Below, piece by piece: positions 1-8,831 of a DNA stretch of 12,773 nucleotides. The position numbers and the translations under genes are program-made. The stretch's first letter is position 1; the number at the start of each line of letters is the position of its first letter. Under the pieces are notes generated by a model that worked only from the letters and a program-made list of their open reading frames with translations, ran no database searches and was not told the origin of the DNA. This stretch comes from Gammaproteobacteria bacterium (GTDB lineage Bacteria; Pseudomonadota; Gammaproteobacteria; Xanthomonadales; Xanthomonadaceae): assembly GCA_012510865.1 (NCBI GenBank), contig JAAZHF010000142.1, positions 1 through 12,773 of the forward strand. The letters run 5' to 3'.

Positions 1-1599
1 CATGCAGGCCGCGCGCAGCACCTGCGGACCGATGGTCTCGATCAGCCCGCTCTGCTCCGCGACGTCGATGAACACCGACGGCGCGATCATGCCGTGCTCG
101 GGATGCTGCCAGCGCAGCAGCGCCTCGGCGCCGACCAGGCGGCGGTCCTCGAGCCGGTAGACCGGCTGGTAGGCGATGCTCAGCTCGCCGCGCTCCCATG
201 CCCCGCGCAGGTCCTGCTCCATGCTCACCCGCCGCTCCACGGCCTGGTCCATGGCCCTGCTGTAGAAGCGGTGGCAGTTCTTGCCGGCGACCTTGGCCTG
301 GTACATGGCGATGTCGCCGTTCTTCATCAGCATCGTGGCGCCGGCCGCGTCGTCGGGGAACAGGGTCACCCCGATCGACGTGCCCAGGAACACCTGCCGC
401 CCGCCGACCACGATCGGCCGGCTCAGCTCCGCCACCAGGGTTTCGGCGAGCTGCGCGGCCTGCGCGCGCATGGCGCCGGAGTCGGCGCCGCCGGACTCGA
501 TCAGGATCACGAACTCGTCGCCGCCGAAGCGCGCCAGCACCGACCCCTCGCCGCCCAGGCGGTCCACGGTCTCGCGGATCCGGTTGGCGAACTGCACCAG
601 CACCTCGTCGCCGGCGTCGTGGCCGAGCGTGTCGTTGACGCGCTTGAAATCGTCGATGTCGGCGAACAGCAGCGCCAGCTGCCTGCCCGCCCCGTGGAGC
701 TCCATCAGCCGGCGGTCGAGGGCCTCGCGGAACGCCAACCGGTTGGCCAGTCCGGTCAGGGCGTCGGTGTAGGCCATGCGCCGCATCTCGCGGTCGTGGC
801 GCGCGATGCTGTCGCGCATGTGGCCGAAGGCCCGCATCAGGTCGCCGACTTCGTCGGCGCGCGAGATGGGCGGAAGCGCGGCGCCGAAGTTCCCGGCCTC
901 GATCTCGCGCGCGGCGTCGGCCAGCTGCCGGACCGGACGCACCAGGGTCCTCTGGACGAGCACCCCGAGGCCCACCGCAAGGAGCACCAGGCCGGCCATG
1001 AGGGTGGCGATCCATCCCGCATGCCGCTGCCCGATCTCCTCCAGGCGCGTGCCCATGCTGGCGGCGGCGCGCTGCTCGTCGGCCTTGACCGACTGCAGCG
1101 AGTAGCCCACGCGCAGCCCGCCCAGGCGCACGTCGCCGATGTGGAGCGGGACCGCCACGTCGAGCACTTCGTCGTTGGCCTGCACGTGCGGCGCGCGGGC
1201 GGTGACGACCTCGAACGCCATCGGGTCGTCCATCACCTGCCCGTAGCTGCGGATGTCCCGCGAGCCGTCGTGGATCACCGCGCCGTCGTTGTCGTAGACC
1301 AGCGCGTAGGAGACGTCCGGCTGCTTGAGCACCGCGCGCAGCAGCACCCCGATCTCGTCGAGGTCGAAGTAATACAGGGGATTGACCAGGCTGGTGGCGA
1401 GCTCGACGGCCGCGGCCTCGGAGCGCTCGGCCAGGCGGTCGAATGCCAGCGAGTGCATCGAGTCCCGGCCCAGCGCCAGCACTTCGTTGCGCATCACTTC
1501 CTGGCGGTGCAGCACCACCGCGACGACCGCCAGCACCGCCATCAGCGCGGCGACCAGGGCGGCCAGGAAGCGGACGTAGAGGCCGTTGCCCGGCTTCAT
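1..1599 (-). CDS. Membrane GGDEF-EAL c-di-GMP signalling protein (partial, C-terminus beyond window)
   Basis: Predicted inner-membrane enzyme that makes and/or degrades cyclic di-GMP. The 533 visible residues show: a first membrane segment at about 9-30; a periplasmic sensor region at about 31-193 (Cache/PAS-like in appearance); a second membrane segment at about 196-215; and a HAMP-like stretch at about 216-265. The GGDEF domain follows from about 276, with intact RFGGDEF at 357-363. The EAL domain starts at about 455, with EALLRW at 492-497 followed by a normal HPEHG...FI..AE..GLI stretch. No RxxD inhibitory site is present just ahead of GGDEF (GEGS occupies that place). Most of the EAL domain, including its later metal ligands, lies past the left edge, so hydrolase activity cannot be judged. 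The ATG overlaps the stop of the PhnD-like gene as ATGA, which implies translational coupling. The domain call is firm; direction of activity and signal are unknown. Confidence 0.93.
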   Translation of the reverse strand, partial: MKPGNGLYVRFLAALVAALMAVLAVVAVVLHRQEVMRNEVLALGRDSMHSLAFDRLAERSEAAAVELATSLVNPLYYFDLDEIGVLLRAVLKQPDVSYALVYDNDGAVIHDGSRDIRSYGQVMDDPMAFEVVTARAPHVQANDEVLDVAVPLHIGDVRLGGLRVGYSLQSVKADEQRAAASMGTRLEEIGQRHAGWIATLMAGLVLLAVGLGVLVQRTLVRPVRQLADAAREIEAGNFGAALPPISRADEVGDLMRAFGHMRDSIARHDREMRRMAYTDALTGLANRLAFREALDRRLMELHGAGRQLALLFADIDDFKRVNDTLGHDAGDEVLVQFANRIRETVDRLGGEGSVLARFGGDEFVILIESGGADSGAMRAQAAQLAETLVAELSRPIVVGGRQVFLGTSIGVTLFPDDAAGATMLMKNGDIAMYQAKVAGKNCHRFYSRAMDQAVERRVSMEQDLRGAWERGELSIAYQPVYRLEDRRLVGAEALLRWQHPEHGMIAPSVFIDVAEQSGLIETIGPQVLRAACM

Positions 1600-2513
1600 T
1601 CCAGCACCGCGGCGACGCGCGCCACGCCGGAGCGCAGCATGTCCAGGGACTGGCGGGTCACCGGGTCCACGGGCAGGAAACGGGTGGTGCCGAAGAAGCG
1701 CTGCAGGGCCTCGCTCGCGGCCGGGTCGTTGGCGGCGCCGGCCAGCACCTCGCGCAGGCGCGCGGCCACCGCGGGCGGAAGGTCTCCGCGCACCATCTCC
1801 AGCGCGCGGGGATAGTCGCCGGTGGCGTGGAAGGCCACCAGGTCCCGCCGGTAGCTCTCGGGCATGCGCTGCATGCTCTCCCAGTCGAGGTTGCTGAAGG
1901 CGCCGGCATCGACCAGGCCCTTGTGCACCCAGGTCGAGATGTTGAGCTCCGATCTGGCGAACAGGTAGCCCACCGAACCTTCGGCCGGGCGGTCGAAGGG
2001 CGACAGCAGCACCTCCATCGGCAGCCCCCTCGCGATCAGCTCCATCGCCGGCACGAAGTAGGCGCTGGTCGAGCTCAGGTTCTGGAACGCGAGGCTCCTG
2101 CCGCGCAGGTCGTCCAGGCTGTCGATGCCGCTGTCGCGCCGCGCGATGAAAACGGTGTGGTAGCTGCCGACGCCGCTGCGCTCGGTCAGCAGCAGCGCGC
2201 GGGCGCCGGCGCGCGCCTCCAGCGCCATGGCGTTGGCCGAGGTCTCGGTGACCCAGTCGACGCGGCCGCGCCGCAGGTAGCTCTCCATCTGCTTGGCGTC
2301 GCGCGCCATCAGCACCCTGCCCTCGCGGATGCCGACGTCGGCCATGCGCGGAACGACGTAGTCGAGCAGCGGCTTGAGCTGGTCGTAGTGGGCGGCCGGG
2401 TCGTCGCTGATGCGCCCGAGCACGAGGACACCGGGCTCGGTCGCCGCGGCCTGTCCGAACGCGAGGAGCGACGCGACGAACGCGGCCAGCAGCTGGCGAA
2501 GGCGACGGGGCAT
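1596..2513 (-). CDS. PhnD-like periplasmic binding protein, probable receptor for the adjacent GGDEF-EAL protein
   Basis: A 305-residue secreted protein with a signal peptide at about 1-24 (RRLR, hydrophobic core, then GQAAA before TEPG). The mature part resembles the phosphate/phosphite/phosphonate (PhnD-type) solute-binding family. Supporting features are the opening VLVLGRISDDPAAHYDQLKPLLDYV, read here in two halves (VLVLGRISDD and YDQLKPLLDYV), WVTETSANAM at 87-96, and the ligand-loop motif NLSSTSAYFVP at 145-155. No ABC permease or ATPase gene is adjacent. Instead its TGA overlaps the start of a GGDEF-EAL gene. That context argues for a signalling receptor that contacts the enzyme's periplasmic domain rather than a nutrient-uptake component. 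The start at 2513 gives a good signal peptide, although no strong Shine-Dalgarno sequence precedes it. A 71-base gap separates it from trmJ. The ligand is not predictable; an oxyanion is a guess from the family. Confidence 0.85.
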   Translation of the reverse strand: MPRRLRQLLAAFVASLLAFGQAAATEPGVLVLGRISDDPAAHYDQLKPLLDYVVPRMADVGIREGRVLMARDAKQMESYLRRGRVDWVTETSANAMALEARAGARALLLTERSGVGSYHTVFIARRDSGIDSLDDLRGRSLAFQNLSSTSAYFVPAMELIARGLPMEVLLSPFDRPAEGSVGYLFARSELNISTWVHKGLVDAGAFSNLDWESMQRMPESYRRDLVAFHATGDYPRALEMVRGDLPPAVAARLREVLAGAANDPAASEALQRFFGTTRFLPVDPVTRQSLDMLRSGVARVAAVLE

Positions 2514-2584
2514 CTGGATTCGATCGGCACTCGTGGCCCGGACAATGGCGCAGCGTAGCCGAAATCCCGGCGACGGGCACCCGT

Positions 2585-3361
2585 TCATCCGTCGGCGCCG
2601 CCCCGCCCGCCCGCCAGCCGGGCCATGCGCTGGGCATCCGCCAGCACGCCACGCAGCAGCCTGACTTCGCGCGCGTCGAGGTCGCAGCGCAGGAAGATGC
2701 GCCGCAGCTTGCGCAGCGCCGAGGCGGGCGCGCGGCCCTTGTGGAAATCGATCGCCTCCAGGGTATCGCCGAGCTGGTCGAAGAAGCCTTCCAGCTGCGC
2801 ATGGCTGGCAGGCGGCTCCCTGCGCGCCTCCACGGCGGCGGCACCGGCCGCGGCGCGGTCCAGCGCCGCGACCCGCAGTTCGTAGGCGAGCACCTGCACG
2901 GCCGCGGCGAGGTTGAGCGAGCTGTAGCCGGGGTCGGCCGGGATGTGCACGGCGGCGTGGCACAGCTGCAGCTCGTCGTTGTCGAGGCCGGTCCGCTCGC
3001 GGCCGAACACCAGGGCCACCGGCGCGGCCGGACCCGCCGCGTCGAGCAGGCGGGCGGCCGCGGCGCGCGGCGACAGCTCCTGCAGCGCGATCCGGCGGCT
3101 GCGGGCGGTGCAGCCGAGCACCAGCGCGCAGTCGGCCACCGCGTCGGCGAGGGTGGGCACGACCCGGGCCGCCGCCAGCACGTCGTCCGCCCCCGCGGCC
3201 ATGGCCACCGCGTCCGGGTGCGGGTAGCGCTCGGGCGCCACCAGCACGAGCCGGTCGAGCCCCATGGTGCGGATCGCCCGCGCCGCCGAACCGATGTTGC
3301 CCGGGTGCTGGGTGCCGACGAGGACGATGCGGACTTCGCCCGCTGGCTGCACGGTGTTCAT
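2585..3361 (-). CDS. trmJ: tRNA (cytidine/uridine-2'-O-)-methyltransferase TrmJ
   Basis: A 258-residue SPOUT-class methyltransferase, close to the usual length of TrmJ (about 246 in E. coli). The family uses S-adenosylmethionine to 2'-O-methylate nucleotide 32 in the anticodon loop of certain tRNAs. The three SPOUT motifs are in order: NIGSAARA at 22-29, VFGRERTGL at 118-126 and YSSLNLAAAVQ at 146-156. These build the trefoil-knot cofactor site. A basic C-terminal region (ALRKLRRIFLRCDLDAREV, about 215-233) is typical of the TrmJ branch. The ATG at 3361 gives MNTVQPAGEVRIVLVGTQHPGNIG at the expected N-terminus (MNTVQPAGEV then RIVLVGTQHP). No clear Shine-Dalgarno sequence precedes it. The gene is divergent from suhB, an arrangement also found in E. 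coli, which supports both calls. It may be co-transcribed with the PhnD-like gene downstream, but nothing proves this. Confidence 0.95.
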   Translation of the reverse strand: MNTVQPAGEVRIVLVGTQHPGNIGSAARAIRTMGLDRLVLVAPERYPHPDAVAMAAGADDVLAAARVVPTLADAVADCALVLGCTARSRRIALQELSPRAAAARLLDAAGPAAPVALVFGRERTGLDNDELQLCHAAVHIPADPGYSSLNLAAAVQVLAYELRVAALDRAAAGAAAVEARREPPASHAQLEGFFDQLGDTLEAIDFHKGRAPASALRKLRRIFLRCDLDAREVRLLRGVLADAQRMARLAGGRGGADG

Positions 3362-3369
3362 GGAGGCGA

Positions 3370-3375
3370 ATGGTA
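3370..3375 (-). promoter_or_regulatory. Candidate -10 element for trmJ
   Basis: On the minus strand the hexamer TACCAT (4 of 6 with TATAAT) ends 8 bases before the trmJ ATG. If it is used, transcription would begin at or next to the start codon, giving a leaderless or nearly leaderless mRNA. This would fit the absence of a Shine-Dalgarno sequence. No convincing -35 was found. It overlaps the candidate suhB -10 on the other strand. Confidence 0.22.
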
Positions 3376-3379
3376 AACT
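3371..3379 (+). promoter_or_regulatory. Candidate extended -10 promoter for suhB
   Basis: TGGTAAACT contains a TGn extension followed by TAAACT (4 of 6 with TATAAT). It lies about 70 bases upstream of suhB in the AT-richer part of the divergent gap. No good -35 is present at 16-18 bases, which extended -10 promoters can tolerate. It is supported by position and motif only. Confidence 0.32.
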
Positions 3380-3448
3380 GCGCGGCGGCCTCGAGCCGTC
3401 CCGCTCTTTCCCCCTGCCGCCCCTTCCCCACGCCGGAGTCCACCTGCG

Positions 3449-4273
3449 ATGCAACAACCTGCCGTCAACATCATGGTCAAGGCGGCCCGCGCCGGTGGCA
3501 ACATCCTGCTCCGGCACATGCACCGGCTCGACGCGCTCAACGTGGTCGAGAAGGACCGCATGGACTACGCCAGCGAGGTCGACCGCCTGGCCGAGGTGGC
3601 CGTGGTCAAGGAGCTGCGCCGCGCCTATCCGGAGTACGCGGTGCTCGGCGAGGAAGGCGGCGAGCAGAAGGGCAGCCGCGGCGCCAGCCGCTACACCTGG
3701 GTCATCGACCCGCTAGACGGCACCAGCAACTACCTGCACGGCTACCCCCACTGGTGCGTGTCGATCGCGCTCTGCGAGGGTCCGGAGCCCGTGCACGGCG
3801 TGGTCTTCGACCCGCTCCGCAACGAGCTGTTCACGGCCAGCCGCGGCAGCGGCGCCCAGCTCAACGACAAGCGGATCCGGGTCGTCGAGCGTAAGGACCT
3901 GGCCGGAGCCACCGTCGCCACCTGCTTCCACCCGCGCGAACGCGGCCGCCTCGCGGCGCAGTTCGACTGCCTGCGCCAGGTGATGTCCGTCGCCGAGGAC
4001 GTGCGCCGCGGCGGCTCGGCCGCGCTCGACCTGGCCTACGTGGCCGCGGGCCGGAGCGACGCCTACTTCGAGGCAGGGGTCCAGGCCTGGGACATCGCCG
4101 CCGGGATGCTCCTCGTGCGCGAGGCCGGCGGCAAGGTCACCGACTACCGCGGCGCCGCCATCGGCCCGGTGCACGTGGCCATGCAGGGCCGCCAGATCAT
4201 CGCCGGCAACGTGCGCATCGCCGACGCCCTGCAGAAGACCATCGCCGCCTCGGGCTACGCCGCCGCGTTCTGA
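3449..4273 (+). CDS. suhB: Inositol-1-monophosphatase family protein SuhB
   Basis: A 274-residue cytoplasmic protein of the Mg2+- and Li+-sensitive phosphatase superfamily, near the length of E. coli SuhB (267). It hydrolyses inositol monophosphates in vitro. In E. coli it also works with the Nus factors in ribosomal RNA antitermination and rRNA maturation; whether that holds here is inferred. The metal-site motifs are intact: GEE at 67-69, IDPLDGTSN at 86-94 (canonical form DPLDGTTN) and WDIAAG at 214-219. [17 protein letters not shown] at 186-202 is characteristic of the SuhB branch. A GGAG at 3435-3438 lies 10 bases before the ATG, which supports the start. It is the only plus-strand gene in the window, divergent from trmJ and convergent with secF. 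Confidence 0.96.
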   Translation: MQQPAVNIMVKAARAGGNILLRHMHRLDALNVVEKDRMDYASEVDRLAEVAVVKELRRAYPEYAVLGEEGGEQKGSRGASRYTWVIDPLDGTSNYLHGYPHWCVSIALCEGPEPVHGVVFDPLRNELFTASRGSGAQLNDKRIRVVERKDLAGATVATCFHPRERGRLAAQFDCLRQVMSVAEDVRRGGSAALDLAYVAAGRSDAYFEAGVQAWDIAAGMLLVREAGGKVTDYRGAAIGPVHVAMQGRQIIAGNVRIADALQKTIAASGYAAAF

Positions 4274-4287
4274 GCGATCGCGTCCGC

Positions 4288-4309
4288 GTCCGCGGCCGTG
4301 GCCGCGGAC
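4288..4309. terminator. Hairpin between convergent suhB and secF, possible bidirectional terminator
   Basis: A perfect 9-bp inverted repeat, GTCCGCGGC and GCCGCGGAC, encloses a 4-base loop (CGTG). It starts 14 bases after the suhB stop in the 87-base gap between the convergent genes. No T-run follows on either strand, so it is not a classical intrinsic terminator. It could act as a weak or Rho-assisted terminator or as an mRNA 3'-end stabiliser. Confidence 0.4.
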
Positions 4310-4360
4310 CGGGAAGCGACGGAACGGCCGCGACCGCCCGCGCGGAAGCCGACGCCCGGG

Positions 4361-5326
4361 TCAGGGACGGCGGGCGAGCTCGGCGTCGTCGCGCGCCTTC
4401 GGCAGCAGGTCCTGCTTGGTCACCTCCAGGGCGCCCATCGTCAGCATCGGGCAGGCGACCAGGATCGACGACAGCGTGCCGATCACGATGCCGATCATCA
4501 TCGACAGCGACATGCCCTCCAGCGAACCGCCGCCGTAGAGGTACAGCGCCATCACCGTCAGGAACGCCACCACCGAGGTGATGATGGTGCGCGACAGGGT
4601 CTGGTTGATGGAGGCGTTCAGCACCTCCATCGGCGGCGCGCGCATGCTGCGGAAGTTCTCGCGCACGCGGTCGAAGACCACGATCGTGTCGTTGATCGAG
4701 AAGCCCATCACCGACAGCAGGCCGGCCAGGACCGTGAGGTCGAATTCCTTGCCGCTGAGGGCGAACCAGCCGGCGACGATCAGGACGTCGTTGAGCGTGG
4801 TCACGATGGCGGCGATCGCGAACTTCCACTCGAAGCGGAAGCCGATGTAGATCAGGAAGCCCACGACCACGAACAGCAGCGCGTACAGGCCGTTCCAGGC
4901 CAGTTCGCGGCCCACCTGCGGGCCGACGAAGGCGCTGCTCATGATGGCCGCCGCGTTGCCGTCGGCGGACGCGGCGGCGCGCACTTCCTCGGCGGTCCTG
5001 GCGTTGGCGTCGGCCGTGGTCTCGCCGTCGCGCGGCTGCAGCCTGACCAGGAGGTCGCTGCCGCTGCCGAAGGTCTGCACCTGGGCGCCCGGGTAGCCGG
5101 CCGCCTCCAGGCGGTCGCGGACGCCGTCGACGTCGGCGGGCTGCTCGAAGCGCAGTTCGACCACGGTGCCGCCGGTGAAGTCGAGCGCGTAGTTGAAGCC
5201 CTTGCCGGCGATGGCCGCGATGGAGACGATCGTCAGCAGCACGAAGGCCGCCACCGACACCCAGCGCAGGCGCATGAAGTCGAGGTTGGGCGTGGCCGGG
5301 ATCAGGCGGAGTGGAAAGATGCTCAT
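4361..5326 (-). CDS. secF: Protein translocase subunit SecF
   Basis: A 321-residue inner-membrane subunit of the SecDF-YajC complex. This complex uses the proton-motive force to help SecYEG and SecA pull proteins across the membrane. The length matches the family (323 in E. coli). Six membrane segments lie at about 22-40, 147-165, 169-189, 196-216, 247-265 and 270-292, with a periplasmic domain between the first two. Family landmarks are NYALDFTGGTVVEL at 45-58, SAFVGPQVGREL at 131-142 and GFSINDTIVVFDRVRENF at 208-225. The ATG at 5326 begins 14 bases after the secD stop, so the pair is almost certainly co-translated. The upstream Shine-Dalgarno sequence is weak. It is the last gene of its cluster, ending opposite suhB. 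Confidence 0.97.
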   Translation of the reverse strand: MSIFPLRLIPATPNLDFMRLRWVSVAAFVLLTIVSIAAIAGKGFNYALDFTGGTVVELRFEQPADVDGVRDRLEAAGYPGAQVQTFGSGSDLLVRLQPRDGETTADANARTAEEVRAAASADGNAAAIMSSAFVGPQVGRELAWNGLYALLFVVVGFLIYIGFRFEWKFAIAAIVTTLNDVLIVAGWFALSGKEFDLTVLAGLLSVMGFSINDTIVVFDRVRENFRSMRAPPMEVLNASINQTLSRTIITSVVAFLTVMALYLYGGGSLEGMSLSMMIGIVIGTLSSILVACPMLTMGALEVTKQDLLPKARDDAELARRP

Positions 5327-5340
5327 GGTCGTGGGCCCGA

Positions 5341-7209
5341 TCAGATTGCCAGGGTCTTCAGCTTGCGCTTGCCGCCGTAGACCAGGGTGGCGATGCCGCG
5401 CGAGACGGTCACCGCGGTGAACACCGAGGTCAGGATGCCGATCACCATCGTCACCGCGAAGCCCTTGAGCGGGCCGGTGCCGAAGGCGAACAGCGCGATG
5501 CCGGCGAGCAGCGCGGTCATGTTGGAGTCGAAGATCGTGCCCGAGGCCTTGTCGTAGCCGTTGGCGATCGCCGCCCGCGGCGGCATGCCGGCGCGCAGTT
5601 CCTCGCGGATGCGCTCGTTGATCAGCACGTTGGCGTCCACCGACATGCCGATCGACAGCGCCAGCCCGGCGAAGCCCGGCAGCGACATGGTGGCGCCGAA
5701 CACGCTCATGATCGCCACCACCATCAGCAGGTTGAGCAGCAGCGCCATGCAGGTGAACAGGCCGAACATGCGGTAGTAGACGCCGAAGAAGATCAGCGTG
5801 AACACGAATGCGTAGAGCACCGCGGTCGTGCCGCGCTCCACGTTCTCCTTGCCCAGGCTGGGACCGACGATGCGCTCCTCGATGAAGTCCATGGGCGCGG
5901 CCAGCGAACCGGAGCGCAGCAGGCGCGCCAGCGAATCGGCCTCGGCCTTCTCCAGGCCGGTGGTCTGGAACTGCTTGCCGAACACGCCGTTGATGTTCGC
6001 GACCGAGATCACCTCCTCGCTGACGCGGAAGCTGCGCACTTCCTCGCCGGCGGCGTTGGTGGTGACCTGCGGCACCCGCTCGATGTAGACCACGGCCATC
6101 GGCTTGCCGACGCTGACCGAGGTGAAGTCGAACATGCGCTGGCCGCCGATGTTGTTGAGCGTGACGCTCACCGCCGGCATGCCGTTCTCGTCGTAGGTCG
6201 ACTGCGCCGCCACCATCTGCTCGCCCGAGGCGATGACGCGCTTGGACAGCAGCACCGGGATCGGCTTGCCGTCGATGCCGGTGCGGCGCTCGTAGTAGAT
6301 GCGCGCATCGGGCGGCACGTTGCCGCTGGCGACCGCGTCGTAGGGGTCGCCGTCGACCACGGCCCGGTACTCCAGGGTGGCGGTGGCGCCGATCATGCGC
6401 TTGGCCTCGGCGGTGTCCTGGACGCCCGACAGCTGCACGACCACGCGGTCGTTGCCCTGGCGGGTGATCACCGGCTCGCCGACGCCGACTTCGTCGACGC
6501 GGTTGCGCAGCGTGGTGATGTTCTGGTCGATGGCATCGAGCGAGATCTGGTTGAGCTCGGCCTCGGGCACCCGCACGGTGATCCGGGAGCCGACCGCCTC
6601 GCGCAGCAGGTTCGGCTGGGCGGCGGCCAGCAGCGACATCGCGCGGTCGGCGTCGGCCGCGTCGACCAGCCGCGCCACCATGGTCCCGGTGGCGTTGCGC
6701 TCGACCGATTCGTAGCGGATGCGGTTGTCGCGCAGGATCGCCCGGACCTCGTCGGCGTAGGCGTCCAGGCGCTTGTCCAGGGCCGCCTTCTGGTCGACCT
6801 GGAGCACGAAGTGCACGCCGCCCTGCAGGTCCAGGCCGAGCAGCATCGGCTTGGCGCCGAACCACGACAGCCAGTCCGGGACCGTGGACGCCAGGTTGAG
6901 CGCGACCACGTAGTCTTCGCCCAGCGCCGGGCGCAGGGCGTCGGCGGCGCGGGTCTGGTCGTCGAGGTCCAGCAGCCGGACCATGCGCCCGCCCTCGGCG
7001 TCCTCGGTGTCGACGGACTTCGCGGTCACGCCCGCCGATGCCAGCGCGGCCCCGATCTTCGCGTCCAGCTCGGCGCCCGTGGCGGCGCCGCGGTTGGCGG
7101 TGATCTGGACCGAGGGGTCCTGCGGGTAGATGTTGGGCAGCGCGTAGAGCACGCTGAGCAGCACCACCAGCAGGATGACGATGTACTTCCAGCGGGGAAA
7201 TTCGAGCAT
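5341..7209 (-). CDS. secD: Protein translocase subunit SecD
   Basis: A 622-residue inner-membrane protein that partners SecF in proton-driven late stages of Sec export (615 residues in E. coli). The first membrane segment is at about 8-25. A large periplasmic part runs from about 26 to 458, with LLGLDLQGGVHFVLQVD at 123-139 near its start. Five more membrane segments follow from about 460 to 604. GPSLGKENVERG at 449-460 and GMSVDANVLINERIREEL at 521-538 are conserved; D525 corresponds by my alignment to the functionally important Asp519 of E. coli SecD. No truncation or frameshift is seen. The start at 7209 gives the usual short cytoplasmic N-terminus (MLEFPRWKY). It lies 100 bases downstream of yajC, with a strong hairpin in that gap. 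Confidence 0.97.
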   Translation of the reverse strand: MLEFPRWKYIVILLVVLLSVLYALPNIYPQDPSVQITANRGAATGAELDAKIGAALASAGVTAKSVDTEDAEGGRMVRLLDLDDQTRAADALRPALGEDYVVALNLASTVPDWLSWFGAKPMLLGLDLQGGVHFVLQVDQKAALDKRLDAYADEVRAILRDNRIRYESVERNATGTMVARLVDAADADRAMSLLAAAQPNLLREAVGSRITVRVPEAELNQISLDAIDQNITTLRNRVDEVGVGEPVITRQGNDRVVVQLSGVQDTAEAKRMIGATATLEYRAVVDGDPYDAVASGNVPPDARIYYERRTGIDGKPIPVLLSKRVIASGEQMVAAQSTYDENGMPAVSVTLNNIGGQRMFDFTSVSVGKPMAVVYIERVPQVTTNAAGEEVRSFRVSEEVISVANINGVFGKQFQTTGLEKAEADSLARLLRSGSLAAPMDFIEERIVGPSLGKENVERGTTAVLYAFVFTLIFFGVYYRMFGLFTCMALLLNLLMVVAIMSVFGATMSLPGFAGLALSIGMSVDANVLINERIREELRAGMPPRAAIANGYDKASGTIFDSNMTALLAGIALFAFGTGPLKGFAVTMVIGILTSVFTAVTVSRGIATLVYGGKRKLKTLAI

Positions 7210-7267
7210 GGTCAGGTCTTGCGCGAGGTCGTCCCGCGGGCGGGAATGACGGAAGGAACGGGAGCCG

Positions 7268-7290
7268 GCCCGGCGCCGGCAGCGCCGGGC
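7268..7290 (-). other. GC-only hairpin between yajC and secD
   Basis: A perfect 9-bp inverted repeat, GCCCGGCGC and GCGCCGGGC, surrounds a 5-base loop inside the 100-base yajC-secD gap. All stem pairs are G-C, so it should fold stably in the RNA. No U-run follows, so it is more likely an attenuator, an mRNA processing or stability element, or a structure separating yajC from secD expression than an intrinsic terminator. Its function is unknown. Confidence 0.45.
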
Positions 7291-7309
7291 GCGCGGCGAC
7301 CGGCGCGTG

Positions 7310-7645
7310 TCAGGCGGACTTCAGCGAGCCCTTGGGCAACACGGTGCCGACGGCGCTCTTCTGCACCCGGATCTCGACGCCGTCGGCGATCTCGACGCTC
7401 ACGAAGCTGTCGCCGACCTTGCGCACCACGCCGGCGATGCCGCCGCCGGTGATCACCTCGTCGCCGACCGCGAGCTTCTCGACCATCGCGCGGTGTTCCT
7501 TCTGGCGCTTGATCTGCGGGCGGATCATGAGGAAGTACATGATCGCGAACAGCACGACCATCATGATCGGGAACTGCCAGGGGTTGGGCGACGCCGGGGC
7601 GTTCTGGGCGAATGCCGGGGCGATCAGGAAGTCGAGCGGATTCAT
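7310..7645 (-). CDS. yajC: Sec translocon accessory protein YajC
   Basis: A 111-residue small membrane protein, the size of E. coli YajC (110), associated with SecDF. It has one membrane segment at about 25-42 (FPIMMVVLFAIMYFLMI) followed by the family signature RPQIKRQKEH at 42-51. The cytoplasmic GDEVITGGGIAGVV at 61-74 and VQKSAVGTVLPKGS at 94-107 are typical. The start at 7645 gives MNPLDFLIAPAFAQ, the expected N-terminus. It lies 50 bases after tgt. A -10-like TACTAT on the minus strand (7676-7681) lies in that gap, but with no convincing -35. A separate yajC-secDF promoter is therefore possible but weakly supported. No strong Shine-Dalgarno sequence is visible. Confidence 0.96.
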   Translation of the reverse strand: MNPLDFLIAPAFAQNAPASPNPWQFPIMMVVLFAIMYFLMIRPQIKRQKEHRAMVEKLAVGDEVITGGGIAGVVRKVGDSFVSVEIADGVEIRVQKSAVGTVLPKGSLKSA

Positions 7646-7695
7646 CAAGGCGGGTCCAAGGCGGAAATCAGCGGGATAGTATGCCACGGCGCCGC

Positions 7696-8829
<1,134 letters not shown>

Positions 8830-8831
<2 letters not shown>

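Noticed and set aside
1390..1397. GCTGGTGG, identical to the E. coli Chi recombination site
   Set aside because: An 8-mer of this composition is expected by chance in GC-rich DNA, and Chi sequence differs between bacterial groups.
2514..2584. Promoter or terminator between trmJ and the PhnD-like gene
   Set aside because: Only a short ACGGG/CCCGT repeat with a 2-base spacer and poor -10-like hexamers were found; nothing rises above background.
2585..3523. Longer trmJ reading frame starting upstream of 3361
   Set aside because: The extension would overlap the divergent suhB coding region, and the added residues do not resemble TrmJ, whose normal N-terminus begins at the ATG at 3361.
4288..4309. 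Hairpin after suhB as a classical intrinsic terminator
   Set aside because: No T-run follows on either strand, so it is kept only as a possible terminator or stability element.
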